From Dentipellis sp. KUC8613 (taxonomy: Eukaryota; Basidiomycota; Agaricomycetes; Russulales; Hericiaceae): a DNA stretch of 64,000 nucleotides. The position numbers were made by a program, and so were the translations under genes. This document shows, piece after piece, positions 10,238 to 20,845 of the stretch; the stretch's first letter is position 1; each line of letters begins with the position of its first letter. The notes beneath the pieces were generated by a model. It saw only the letters and a program-made list of their open reading frames with translations. It was not told the origin of the DNA and ran no database searches. The stretch spans positions 224,372-288,371 of the forward strand of contig NSJX01000025.1 in the NCBI GenBank assembly GCA_002286715.1. Reading direction: 5' to 3'.

Positions 10238-12348
10238 ATGTCCTCCTCCCCGCCCTCCCTCTTCGACGCTGTCCCTCACGAAGTCCTCGAGCACATCGCG
10301 TTCTATGCTGCTACCACCACCGTTCCCGGCCCGCCCGCCGATCTCATCCCGCTCCTGCTCGTCAGCCGCAAGTTCGCCGCCGGGCTCTCGCAGTCCGCGA
10401 ACCCGCATCTCTACGCACGCATCTTCGCCGCCAAGTTCGACATCGGTGCCCTCGTGCGCCGTCTGGGCCCGAGCGGCACGACGGCGCCCAAGCTCGCGGT
10501 GTCGCTGCGCCGCCGCTTCGCGGTGCTGCGGCGCTTGCGCGCGCGTATGGACTGCTTCCTGCGCGACCGACACCCAACTGAGGAGGACGGGCGCCTGCTG
10601 CACGAGATGCTCTGGACGGCGTATGTGATGATGCTCGAGAACGATGGGCTCAATGAGCGCCAGCTGCGTGAGTACGCGCAGATGGACATCTGGCTGCGCG
10701 ATTTCTGGTTCGACCCGAACGGGGCCTCGTGCGCGACCGTCGCGCTCCGCGACAATATGTGGCCGCCGAACACGGACGTCGCTGCGCTCACGATGTGGCT
10801 GTTCTGGTTCCTGCTACGGCCAGGTGCGTGCTGCTTGCTTCTCGCAGATTTACAGTGTGATTGAAACATCGCAGAGGACTACTCGGTCTTGGATGATGCG
10901 ACGTTCCGCACAGTTGTTAGTATTCTGAAGCTTCTCGCGCTGGGGGCGCATCAGGTTAGTCTATCCGCCACCTATTTGCATTGAGCGCCGGCCTGCCAGT
11001 TGCCTTGAGGCCGAAACGCTGTCGTTTAGGCTCGCTGTGACCCATCGTGACTCCTGGCAGGCATCATGCAGCGGTATCTTTAGTCAGTGCGTCAAAGCAT
11101 GACCTAGTGACTCTTTCGTCAATTGCGCTGTATGGTCGGTGTTCCTGTGACTCGCTGTGTCGGGCCATCCGCATCGTGATCGATACCACGCGTCATAATT
11201 CTGCAGATCTAATCCGTTCTTTTTAGTATCCCGTCTGCCAGCCGTCGTGGGCAGAGTTCCAGCCAGATGTTTGTCTCAGACAGGCCAACATCCCGTCGTC
11301 CTATGGCGATTACCCGCCTCTCACGCCCAGTCCACTTGCCGCACCCGCTATCCTTTCTTACCTCAGTCTCGCGCCGAAAGCCTCGTCCGCGTCCGATGCC
11401 TTCATCCATGCCTCTCCACTGAACCCTTCCTCTGTTTCAACGTATCGTCCGATGAGCAGCGAGTGGGACAGCGAGTGGAAGCGTGATCTCTGCCTCGCAG
11501 CGGGCGGCGTGAGGCGTGCGGAACCCCCTGGTGCGTTCAGACCTGGAAGTATGGAGGGTGTCTGGGAAGGATTATTCACCGTACGTGATCGGCGCTTACT
11601 TTCCTCCCCGCTTTCTCTGACAATCGCGGTGCGAAGTATATGGAGTTTACGGCGTACGCCGCTCTTCTTTCCGGAGCTCCCCCTCCAACGCTGCACAAGA
11701 GTTTGGTCGCCCGACACCAGCAGACATGGAAGCTTCGGGAATATCACCTCCTTGCGCCTGAATCCATGGAAGAACGCCACCACACGGCGGACAGGGATTG
11801 TTACCGACCGCTCTCAGCCGGAGACCCCCTGCGCGCGTACCTGCCGAATGGCATCGACTTCCAGGCTGAGCATGACGGCATCCGCGTGTTTGAGCCCGGC
11901 CGCTCTGAGTCCCTCTTCTACCACCGCACCAGAGCGCATTCCCAAGTAACGCCAGAATACGCCGCCCGGGTCCTCGAGATCTTGGTCGCGGGCGAGGTAT
12001 GTGCCTGTGCGCTTGGGGATACACTGCACAATACTGATCCTCCACTTGGCGCCAGGGACACTCTGCTTGGGGCCAGTTCAACCTGATCGGCCGCATCCGT
12101 CCCGGAGATGGCTTCATCAGCTTATCAAAAGAATACGTGAGTCACCGGGGCTCCTCTGACTGGCGGGTTCACTGAAACAACTCCCTTCGTGCCATAATCA
12201 GGTCGACGGTGATCGGGGCAAGTGGCTTTACCGCGGGTATCTTATCGGCGACGTTTACGGAAACCTCGCCGGACGCTGGCGCGATACGTTGAGTCCATTC
12301 GCGGTACCGGGCTACGAGGGTTGCTTCTTCATGGGCCGGCGGAGGTGA
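10238..12348 (+). CDS. F-box-like protein, second of a related pair
   Basis: Exons 10238-10823, 10875-10954, 11227-11580, 11637-11996, 12056-12136 and 12202-12348 give 535 residues. The start at 10238 (MSSSPPSLFDAVPHEVLEHI) sits directly before the F-box-like segment; an in-frame upstream ATG at 10124 adds a tail without family resemblance. Conserved stretches include PEDYSVLDDATFRTVVSIL, YMEFTAYAALLSGAPPPTL, HSAWGQFNLIGRIRPGDGF, EYVDGDRGKWLYRGYLIG and a C-terminus ending YEGCFFMGRRR. I recognise this architecture as a family of uncharacterised F-box-annotated proteins of polypore-type fungi. The role in SCF ubiquitination is inferred. The second intron (10955-11226, 272 nt) is far longer than the others, but I found no C/D boxes in it. 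Confidence 0.78.
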
Positions 12349-13249
12349 TCCCTATCACTCCGCGTTGGGTGTGTCGTCTGTTGGTCTCCTCTTATTCTAT
12401 TTTTGCCTGCCGTGATATGCTTTTCATCTCGAGTGCTTCGCTGTCAGGATAATAGCAGCCGTTGCTCCGTGGCTTCTGATTTCTGGGTGATCTGAGTTTT
12501 CCTCCGTACATATTGTAATAGTGCATATAGATATCAGCAGATACCGTTATGTTGGTTGTGTTCCGTGTTGTCCGATTAGTCTTTGCTACATACATTCGAA
12601 ATCATGCATACATTTTAGGATCTTGTAGTTCCGGGCGAATGGTACTTATAGTAAACCGGCGTCCTTTACGCATCAAATCGACATCCTTCCGCCGGAGCTA
12701 GTCGGACTTCTGGACATAGGTATCGCGGCCCTGCGGCGCGGAGCTGATGGTACTGGCCGGTATGGCTATTTCGCCCACAAATGGTAGCTTGAAAGAAAAG
12801 CATTTCGGGCAGTTTCACAGCGCTGGATGCCCTAACACTGATAGATGTTAGCGGCGACCGGATTTGTAGGGCCTATGTGCGAAGGTCGGGGGCCCAAAAA
12901 CGTGCTTTCTGGACTCTTGCAAAAACGTCATACGGAGGGTCCTTTCGCTTCATATATGGGCGCACTTTTTCGCTTGATCTTTTGAGCTCTTTTGATGGCG
13001 TATGAGCCTTTCGAGGCGCATCGCAAGGGGATGCGCCCTTTGTTCTCCTCGGGGGTGCGAACCACAGGGGTTGCCATAAATGGGAGCGCCGGCAAAATGC
13101 GCGCCGGTCGCTGGGATCATTGCGCCCGGAGCCCTGTCCACTCCGAGTCCTGCCACGCCAGTGCGGTTGTAGTTCCGTACGATGTTCTTCAATCGGTCAG
13201 TTTCTCGCCAACCTTCGTTGCTGCAGATGATGAACTCGGTGTATCGCTG
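12349..13249. other. Intergenic, no gene seen
   Basis: About 900 nt between the F-box-like gene and the Nudix pseudogene. The long open frame entering the Nudix region from 12992 lacks coding character before about 13250. Confidence 0.4.
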
Positions 13250-14085
13250 ATGACATGTAGACATCATACTCGCGAACGGCGCCGGTCGCAACAGCAGACG
13301 CCACCGGCGCAATCGCAGCCGCTTTCTTTGGTATCGTCGCCCGCGGTGCCCGACAGCCAGTGGTTTTCATCGGAGTTCATGATTGCGGCTTCTATGGTTA
13401 TCATCTAGCCTTCTTCTGGGAAGATCGTTGTCGTCAATGATAGCGACCAGAAAGTATGGTTCCTTCCCCGCGGACGCAAAGATATCGGCGAGACCCTTGA
13501 GCAGTGTGCCCTGCGCGAGGCGTACGAGGAAGTAGGTAACACGATGAGCCCGATCTTATTCGTGCTATGTATCAAAGAAATCCTCTGATATCGTGCCACA
13601 TATAGTCTGGATACCGTGCGGAGTTCCTGCCAGTATGCACGCCCACGAATGCGCCCTGCCCGCCCGGCATGGAATACCCAGATTTGAACACAGAACCCAT
13701 ATATGTCACCACGATGCAATATACTCCGCGAGATTCCGAGGACAACGATTGGCACAAAGGCGGCGAGTACATCGCGTTCTACTACGTCGGGCAGATCCCC
13801 GCGGATGCGGTGAGTCATCCCACCGCAACTATATATTGATGTAAAATGAATGGAGGTACACTTCAGGTTCGGGAGACAAAAACAGGCATGCCGGACGAGC
13901 AGACGTATGTCGGGCATTTGTTGGATCTGGAAACTGCAATAGAACGCTTGCCGACCCTAGAAGGCGAAATTGTGAGGATGGCGCATAACCTGTGGCGTAG
14001 GACCGTGAAATTGCAGACCAAGGTTGCACAAAAGCAGAGTGATAGTCAGTCAGAGATCGACGTGCAGGACCGGGCTAATGCTTGA
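13250..14085 (+). pseudogene. Nudix hydrolase interrupted by an in-frame TAG
   Basis: Exons 13250-13531, 13606-13809 and 13867-14085 encode a Nudix protein. The Nudix box reads GRKDIGETLEQCALREAYEE, then (after an intron) SGYRAEFLPV, matching GX5EX7REUXEEXGU. The later exons are intact: TEPIYVTTMQYTPRD, GGEYIAFYYVGQIPADA, GMPDEQTYVGHLLDLETAIE. However, SSEFMIAASMVII is followed by TAG at 13406-13408 and then PSSGKIVVVNDSDQKVWFLP in the same frame. In family members I remember, Gln precedes the PS(S/T)GK stretch, so one C-to-T change (CAG to TAG) would explain it. The TAG also looks like a weak intron acceptor, but splicing there would remove the conserved strand before it. The start at 13250 is uncertain. 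Alternatives are a recent null allele, a sequencing error or readthrough. Confidence 0.65.
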
Positions 14086-16320
14086 CATGGGGGAAGGATT
14101 TGGCATGCCGAACAGGGCTGTGGGTTCCGAGGTAACCCGGGATGTATACATGTTGAGTCATCGGATTTGCAGGCAGTTGTCTTACTGCTGAGTGGCATAG
14201 TGCACGCTCAGCACAAGTGTATACCTATGTATAGCAACACATTCACATGCATCGTACAAGCGAAGACCCGGCCGAAGATTCTCTCACCTCCGTGAATGCC
14301 TGCCGGCCGTTCGGCCAATCGTGCCGAGGGCAGCTTCCAAGCAGCACCACTGTCTCATTGAGATGTTCTCGAAGAAGTGCAGACCGTATATGTGCTCGTC
14401 CAGCGGGCACGTTGCCTGACCCCCCGTTTCACCAGGCCACGCCCAGAGACTGCGCGCACGGAGGGCACTCGAACCTTATCCCAAGCCGAGCGGACATAGA
14501 GACATGCGAACTGTCAGGCCAAGGACTCAATCAACGAGTGTGAGGTAACTGCTGTGATTGCACCATACGGAGGACAACGCGTGACGGAAGACAAAGGTTG
14601 GCTCGCGAACGGCGACCTTGCGCCTGATGTACTGAGCATTGAGATAGATGAGTGTGCGAACACATCTGCATCATGAAGACTGTAGAACTCCGTGGTCGCT
14701 GGCAGAAGCTAGTCAGAAGGGTGGACAGATGGAACGGCCCTGATGACGCACCTGGTCCCTACCATCATCTGTGCACTCGCCAGATATGGGGGTCTGCGAC
14801 AGAAGCGAAGTCTTGTGAAAAGACCGCGGTCACGGGGCAATGCTCACAGCAAGCCGCAGAGGGCATAGGCGCCCGTGTGTCGATAACGTCTGGTATGGAC
14901 TGGTCCGGGCCTCCGCTGCGGGTATCCACGAGGCCAACGCCGTGCATGGCTCTGCAAAGTCGTCCACGCACGATTAGCACTGCCTTCTGAGACGAAGCAT
15001 ATGTGACATTGCATGGGCCCCACCGTAAAACTTCACCTTCCACATTTGCTTGCTCTTGCTCTTGGGGCTTCCGACATGGTGGGTTCCGAGCCAGATTGTT
15101 TGACAGACGTCTCATTAGTGGCGCCGTGCCTCCGTCGACCATGTCTCGCGACCAAGGCAAACGAGTTTGGGAGTGGGCGGTGTGCGCTCAAAGAGAAGGC
15201 ATTCTGGAGGAGATGTTCGCTCAATCCGAAGTGCGCAGATGAATTAATGAATATGGATATACTCATTTTGCGAGACTATTATGGTCGGTGTTTGCGACGG
15301 ATTTTACTGGAATGAGAGAAGCAGTGTTTACGGCATATGACGCATCGGCCGCCTGCCCGACAAAGTCATACGGTATCGTTGGCGTCTTGCACATGCTCGT
15401 CACTTGTTGTGGTACAACCGGAGACTCTTGCGTAGGTGTGTGGACAACACGATGACGCGAGGTAGCTCCGCGAGGAGTGGTGCGGGGAACTAGGAAGAAC
15501 ATTTCAGCGATGCAGCAATAATCAGATGAGAACCAGCTACCGAAGACGTTCGTGTCTGATCTCAAAAGAGATTGAAGGAGCCTTCCGTCCGATATCGCAC
15601 TGGTTCGTAACGTAGAGACGAGCTAGTGGTCTGCAAGAGGCAGCAGGCGTAAGGAGGCCAGACAAAGTAGCAGATCTTTAGCGTAATTCCGCCGTTTCGC
15701 GCGTACTTGAAACGCTTGCCTCGGACACTTCGTTGTCGCCGGTGCTATTGCTTGACACACGTAGAACATGACGTCCTGTCCGAAAAGGCCCGCTGAAGGG
15801 CAGGTTGCCATAGAGATAATGCTAACAGACTTTACTACTGACCTGTCTGTACCATATCAACATTACTTGGAGCTGGTGAGAGAATGTCGCCCGCCAGCCC
15901 TTTTCCCGGCTACAGACGAGAGATTTCAGTAACGGCGCCGTAATGTACCAAAGTCAAATCATGCATCAAGTAGTCGTTGATGCTGGGCTTGTGACTGGTC
16001 GAGTTCCGAGAGCATTCCAAAATGTACGGGCTCGAACACGAGCGCATCTGTGGCATCCTTGGTGGATCTTTTTGCATTGAAGGCAAGGTATGGGCAGATC
16101 CAAGCCTGTCGAATGTCGAATTCAAAGTTGAGAGGTGTCACAAATGTGACTGGTCGACATGTGATGGCGTTTGGACAAACAACGCGTAAATAACACGTCC
16201 ATTTCCTGACGTAATACAGCGCCTATTGTTTTCCTATTTCGACCGGTTTCACTGGCTATAAGCGCTGCTCGTTCCCGCCACCGGACCGCCGTCTGCTTTT
16301 TTCGTTCGTCAGAGGTCGTC
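14086..16320. other. Intergenic, no gene seen
   Basis: About 2.2 kb. Open frames are short and on both strands, with no motif recognised and no convincing splice path. A minus-strand frame at 14765-15160 was considered but has no family signature. The region holds the 3' end of the Nudix locus and the promoter of the first Cdc20-like gene. Confidence 0.4.
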
Positions 16321-18057
16321 ATGAATTCAACATCACCCGCTTTCGACATGAGAGACCCTTTGTGAGTGTACGCTGGTAACTTTCGACTATATTTCACTGA
16401 CAATCCTTCAAAGTCTTCTCTTCGCGAATCATATTCCAGCACCTGCGGACATCATGCCAACCGCTGCGGGGGAATTAGGAAGGAAACGCACACTATCGTC
16501 GACTGAGGATGATGATGAGAACGACAGGAAACGTCTCAAGCGCACGAACACCGAAATCATCGATATACGAGCCCCGTTCATCGACACCACGATCCCCATT
16601 CCGCCACGTCTCCTTGTGAGGACTCCCACACTCGCTGGCGTCCTGCCTGGCTGATAATTTCGTTTTAGAGGGATCGCTCACAAAGAGATGCAGAGACAAG
16701 TCCAGAACGTCCTCGACTTTCGCATCGCCAGTCCCGCCAGTCGCTCAGTCGTGCATCCTCGATGTCAGCTGTCTCGCGAGCTGGCACGCCAGCAATGAGT
16801 CAAGCCTCCTTCAGCCAAGGCCCCTTCACGCCTACTCGGGAATTCAGATCCGACATCTCGTTTCGCTCGAACTCGCCGATGGCCCCCTTGTTCCCCGAGA
16901 CTTCAGCCAGACATCACCTCCGCAACGGCAAGGTGTCTATCGATTTCTCAGGCACCACTGACAGCTGCCTCGGGATGACTTCGCCCGTCAGCTGGTCGCT
17001 GAAGAACATTGTTATATTCGGTCGCGGCAATCGTGTTTACCTCAAAAACCTGTCGACCAGCGAGGATGTCGTCGGGCTCGCAAAACTTAAGGAGGACCAT
17101 GGCGTGCTCCGGCTTCTGGAATGCGCCGACGAGCAATTCCCTAACACTGTCGCGCTTGCGACTTCACAGGGCTATATTCAGGTCTGGGATCTTGCCGCCC
17201 AGAAAATCGTCTCGGACTGGCGCACGAAGCCTGTGACTGCCATGAAGTGGAGTGGATCCATATTGGCAGTGGGGGGCGAGAAGGGCTCCATTCGGCATTT
17301 CGACACACGTATCAAGGAGAAGGGGAAGATGAAGGACCAGGCGAAGAAGGTCCTTAGGCACCAGGCACGTATCTCGTCGCTCGCATGGAACCACGACGGA
17401 AGGATTCTCGCGAGCGGGGACGAGAGTGGTGTCATCTATTGCTGGGACTCTCGCAAGAACGCGCCTCTGGACGTTGGTGACCTCATTCAGCGTCGCCGAA
17501 AGATGCAGCATGATGGCTGCGTTAGGGTACGGAAATTCCTTCTGCTGCGGCATACCCTCTTTGGTTGACGTTGTCATCTCCAGGCTTTGTCATGGTGTCC
17601 ATGGTCGCTGAAGACGCTGTCGTCGGGAGACGCGGCAGAAAACGGCTCAGGGACCATCAGACTATGGAACGTCAACGAGTCTTCGCCAAACGCCCTTATT
17701 CCCGACACAATTCGGCTCGACGCACAAGTCACATCGCTGCAATGGTCCACGCAATGCAAGGAGCTGCTCAGCACGCATAGCATCGCCAGAAGCATCGACG
17801 AGGCGTCTGCACCTGCATTTCCTGTGCCGAGCGTAGCGAACGCAGTGATGGTGCATTCCTACCCCAGTCTTTCGCATGTGGTCACGGAGTTCCCTGCAAA
17901 GACTGCCTTGTCAGGCAGCGTGCTGAGTCCGAATGGACAGAAAATCATATTTGCCGTTCCCGAGGAGAAGCAGCTTAAGATATGGGACGTTTGGGGCAAG
18001 AGGAAGGAGATCAGACGGCAGCGCAGTCTCGTCGAGGGTCCTTGTGGTATTCGGTGA
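16321..18057 (+). CDS. Cdc20/Cdh1-like WD40 protein A (putative APC/C activator)
   Basis: Exons 16321-16361, 16414-16615, 16669-17526 and 17584-18057 give 524 residues. A Ser/Arg-rich N-terminus of about 210 residues (RKRTLSSTEDDDENDRKRLK) precedes a WD40 propeller. Repeats include QGYIQVWDLAAQKIVSDW, RISSLAWNHDGRILASGD and ALSWCPWSLKTLSSGD with GTIRLWNV. The WCPW signature and an ELLSTHS repeat are typical of the Cdc20/Fizzy branch. The protein ends GPCGIR: a C-terminal Ile-Arg pair is the tail by which Cdc20 and Cdh1 dock on the APC/C TPR subunits. No good C-box (DRxIPxR) is visible; DTTIPIPPR near residue 75 is the closest string. It may be a specialised (for example meiotic) activator, or an APC/C-binding protein that does not activate. 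The neighbouring gene is a paralogue. Confidence 0.82.
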
Positions 18058-18329
18058 TTGTAGCAGGGTGAGGCATTGGGGATTCTGTTGCTGTACGACT
18101 AGTGTTGTCTCTTTAGCGTTGTATTTCGTTCTTCAAACGCAGTATTTTGCCGTCGTGGCCTGTATTTGACCGTGGGAAATACCTGCGGCGTTGTTTGGCA
18201 AAAGCTTCCGATCCTAACAATGGACATCACGTGGTGGCCTTCAGTCTGGACTCGAGGTTTCGTGGCCGGAAGCATTTCTTCTCTCTCTCCCCACAGACCA
18301 CACTAACCCTTTCGCTAGTACTTCCACCA

Positions 18330-19980
18330 ATGGAGGAGTGAGTTACTCTTACTTTTATGCTCAATCTATGCTGAGATGTGGCTGAACATTGTAGCCAGAT
18401 CGCCGGTCCGTCGAGGGAATGCAAGACCCCGAAGAGACGACGGTCGAGAGCCTCAATCACCAATGAGTTCTCCGTGAAGCGACAGAGGGTCTCTATAGGC
18501 TACATCGACGTACAGGCTGATCCTATTCCGAAGTCCGACTATGGTGACGGCGGCACAGAGCCCAGGGTGCGTTATCTTATTTCAATCCTGACCGCTCGTC
18601 CTGATTTGAATTGCCTTATTTCAACAATGTAGGCTGACAGGTTCATCTCTGCTCGTCCCGACGTCCTCTTCCCGATGAACACAACACCGCGGACGACCAG
18701 GATTGCACAGGTCTTTGGTCTGGCGGACGACAAGATTCTCAAGTTTACTGACTCGACCAGCACAACACCGGATGGCAAGATGATGACGGCACTTCGTCGA
18801 AGCGCTTCGCAATTGTTCTACACTCCTCCAGTCGTCCACGCCACCTCTGCATCCGCCAACCTTGCCAAACGCCGTCAATTTATCCTCGCTCTCGACGGCC
18901 CAGGGATCCCCCAAGATCCGTGGGCGTACCCTCTCGCGTGGTCTCCGCAGAATGTCATCGCCGTCGCATGCGGGCACGACGTCTATTACCAGAACCTCGA
19001 TACTCGCCAAATTGCCCACCTATGCAACCTCCCAACAGCATCCGCGGGCCGCGTACGCGCCATCTCGTTTGCACAGCACAAGCCGGAAGTGGTCTGCTTG
19101 GGCACGACGACAGGGCATGTGCAGGTCTGGGACTCCGAGTCACGGAAACGGTTACGCAAGTGGCCGAACCATGACTGGATGGGCGTCTCGACTATGGAAT
19201 GGAAGCATCAGGAGTGTACCGTTGGCCGCCTGGATGGCCACATCGCTATGTATGACCTCCGAATGGCCGACGAGATCATGAAGCTCAAGGCGCACAAGAA
19301 AGACATCTACGGCCTTTCGTGGAGTGAAGACCGGCGATATCTTGTAAGTTCGGACAGTAACGGGAGCGTCCACATATGGGATCATCGAAATCTGGGAGAG
19401 ACTTCAAAGAAGGTCGGCAAAATGAAACACAATGGGGCAGTCAAGGTCCATCTTCCCGATTTGATGATGCGATTACATCTACTGACCTTTTTACCTCCAG
19501 GCTGTTTCATGGTGTCCCTGGAAGCCCGATCTTCTTGCGACTGGTGGCACGTATCCCGACGGGACGATACAAATCTGGAGCACTAGCTCTCTTTCAGCAT
19601 CGCCCACGCCAACGCCTCTTCATTCTATATCTCTCAACAGCAGCATCTATTCTTTGCACTGGTCACCTCATTGCAAGGAGCTCCTGAGCACGCATGGCCT
19701 TTCGTGGCAATGTTCGAAAGGCGTACTTCCGTCCACCGTCAACCCTGTAGCGTCGCCCCTCACGAACTCTATCACCGTGCACTCCTACCCGTCGATGTCA
19801 CGCCTTGTGAGCGTCCCAGCGCACACAGGCAGTGTGAGCCAAAGCTGTCTTAGTCCGGACGGCACGATGGTGTTCACGATATGCTACCGCGAAGAGGCGA
19901 TGAAGATGTGGAAAGTCTGGAGTCGCAGGGAGGAAGCCGACAAACGGGAAAGTGCGTTCGACCAGTACGCCATCCGATGA
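18330..19980 (+). CDS. Cdc20/Cdh1-like WD40 protein B (putative APC/C activator)
   Basis: Exons 18330-18337, 18395-18566, 18633-19445 and 19501-19980 give 490 residues. The first exon is only 8 nt (ATG GAG GA). Unlike its upstream neighbour this protein has a clear C-box, DRFISAR, at about residue 62, followed by TRIAQVFGLADDKILKF, which resembles the segment after the C-box in Cdc20. The propeller includes DPWAYPLAWSPQNVIAVACG, TGHVQVWDSESRKRLRKW, IYGLSWSEDRRYLVSSD, AVSWCPWKPDLLATGG and CKELLSTHGLSW. It ends DQYAIR, again with the Ile-Arg tail. C-box, WCPW propeller and IR tail together support an APC/C co-activator selecting substrates for ubiquitination. The gene starts 272 nt after protein A stops, on the same strand, which indicates tandem duplication. 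Whether either gene is the main mitotic Cdc20 cannot be told. Confidence 0.87.
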
Positions 19981-20845
19981 GTCGCATGCTCTCTTATTCT
20001 TGGGTTGCACGTCTCGTGCTGGATGGGTGGGTTATAGAGGGTGATGAATGTAGCCTGTGGGTCGCAGCTGATATGTTTACCCCGATTTGCCTCCTTACAA
20101 GGAGCATACCCTCGTGCTAGATCTACGACAGTATTGCTTGTCATTGTATCCTTTTTGACGACCTTCGGGTGAAGGCAATAATGAATTGATTTAATGTATT
20201 CTTTTGTTGCTTGATTGTCTCGTGGGTTCATCACTATGGGAGGCGCTTGAGTTGGTCGACCGGCAACGCCCGTACTCTGTTCAATGATGTTGCCACTGGC
20301 AAGCCGTCTCTACAGCCACACCCTATGCATAACTTGTACACAACACGAAGTCTATCTTTGCTGCTTGCACTCGATGGTCAGACTTCACTCATAGTCGCTG
20401 ATGGATGGTCAGTATACATGACGAAAGGTATGTTCTCGATTTAGATCATGTCCCTGTGCAGCGATAAAAATATATACTTTCAATTGGTTCGGAGGCCCGC
20501 TGACTCTTCTTGCGGCGCCTTCTTGCATCTGTGACCTCTACCCTGATCGTGCTCGTCATCCACCTGCAGCAGCGGCCCGTGCAGAAGAACAAACAAATCT
20601 TCTGATCAACCTCTGACCCTTCGCTGCCGCTCGTAATCCTTTTGGCAGGCCCGAACAAGCCGCCTCGCATACATGACATACTCGCCCGAAGTTTTGCCAT
20701 GCGATGAAGAGTGGAGGCTTCAGGTCATGGGTGCAGGTCGGAGCTCGACATTGAACGCGCTCTCCATTGATGGACATAGACCGGCGGGTAGCGGCATCGA
20801 GTATAAGACGGACGGGCAGGTGTTGAAGTGCTGCAAGTCTCCGCC
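19981..20845. other. Intergenic, promoter side of the GH115 gene
   Basis: About 865 nt without a gene. Its last 50 nt carry a TATA-like element before the GH115 start. Confidence 0.45.
20802..20807 (+). promoter_or_regulatory. TATA-like box of the GH115 gene
   Basis: TATAAG lies 39 nt before the ATG at 20846, a plausible core promoter position for a short 5' leader. Transcript data are lacking. Confidence 0.4.

Noticed and set aside
12992..13408. Continuous 138-codon frame ending at the Nudix TAG
   Set aside because: Only its last 50 or so codons look like Nudix N-terminus; the rest has no coding character, so it was not called a separate gene.
19501..19600. Reading through the intron before 19501 in Cdc20-like B
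   Set aside because: Would end the protein early (frame stops near 19586), whereas splicing restores AVSWCPW and the IR tail.
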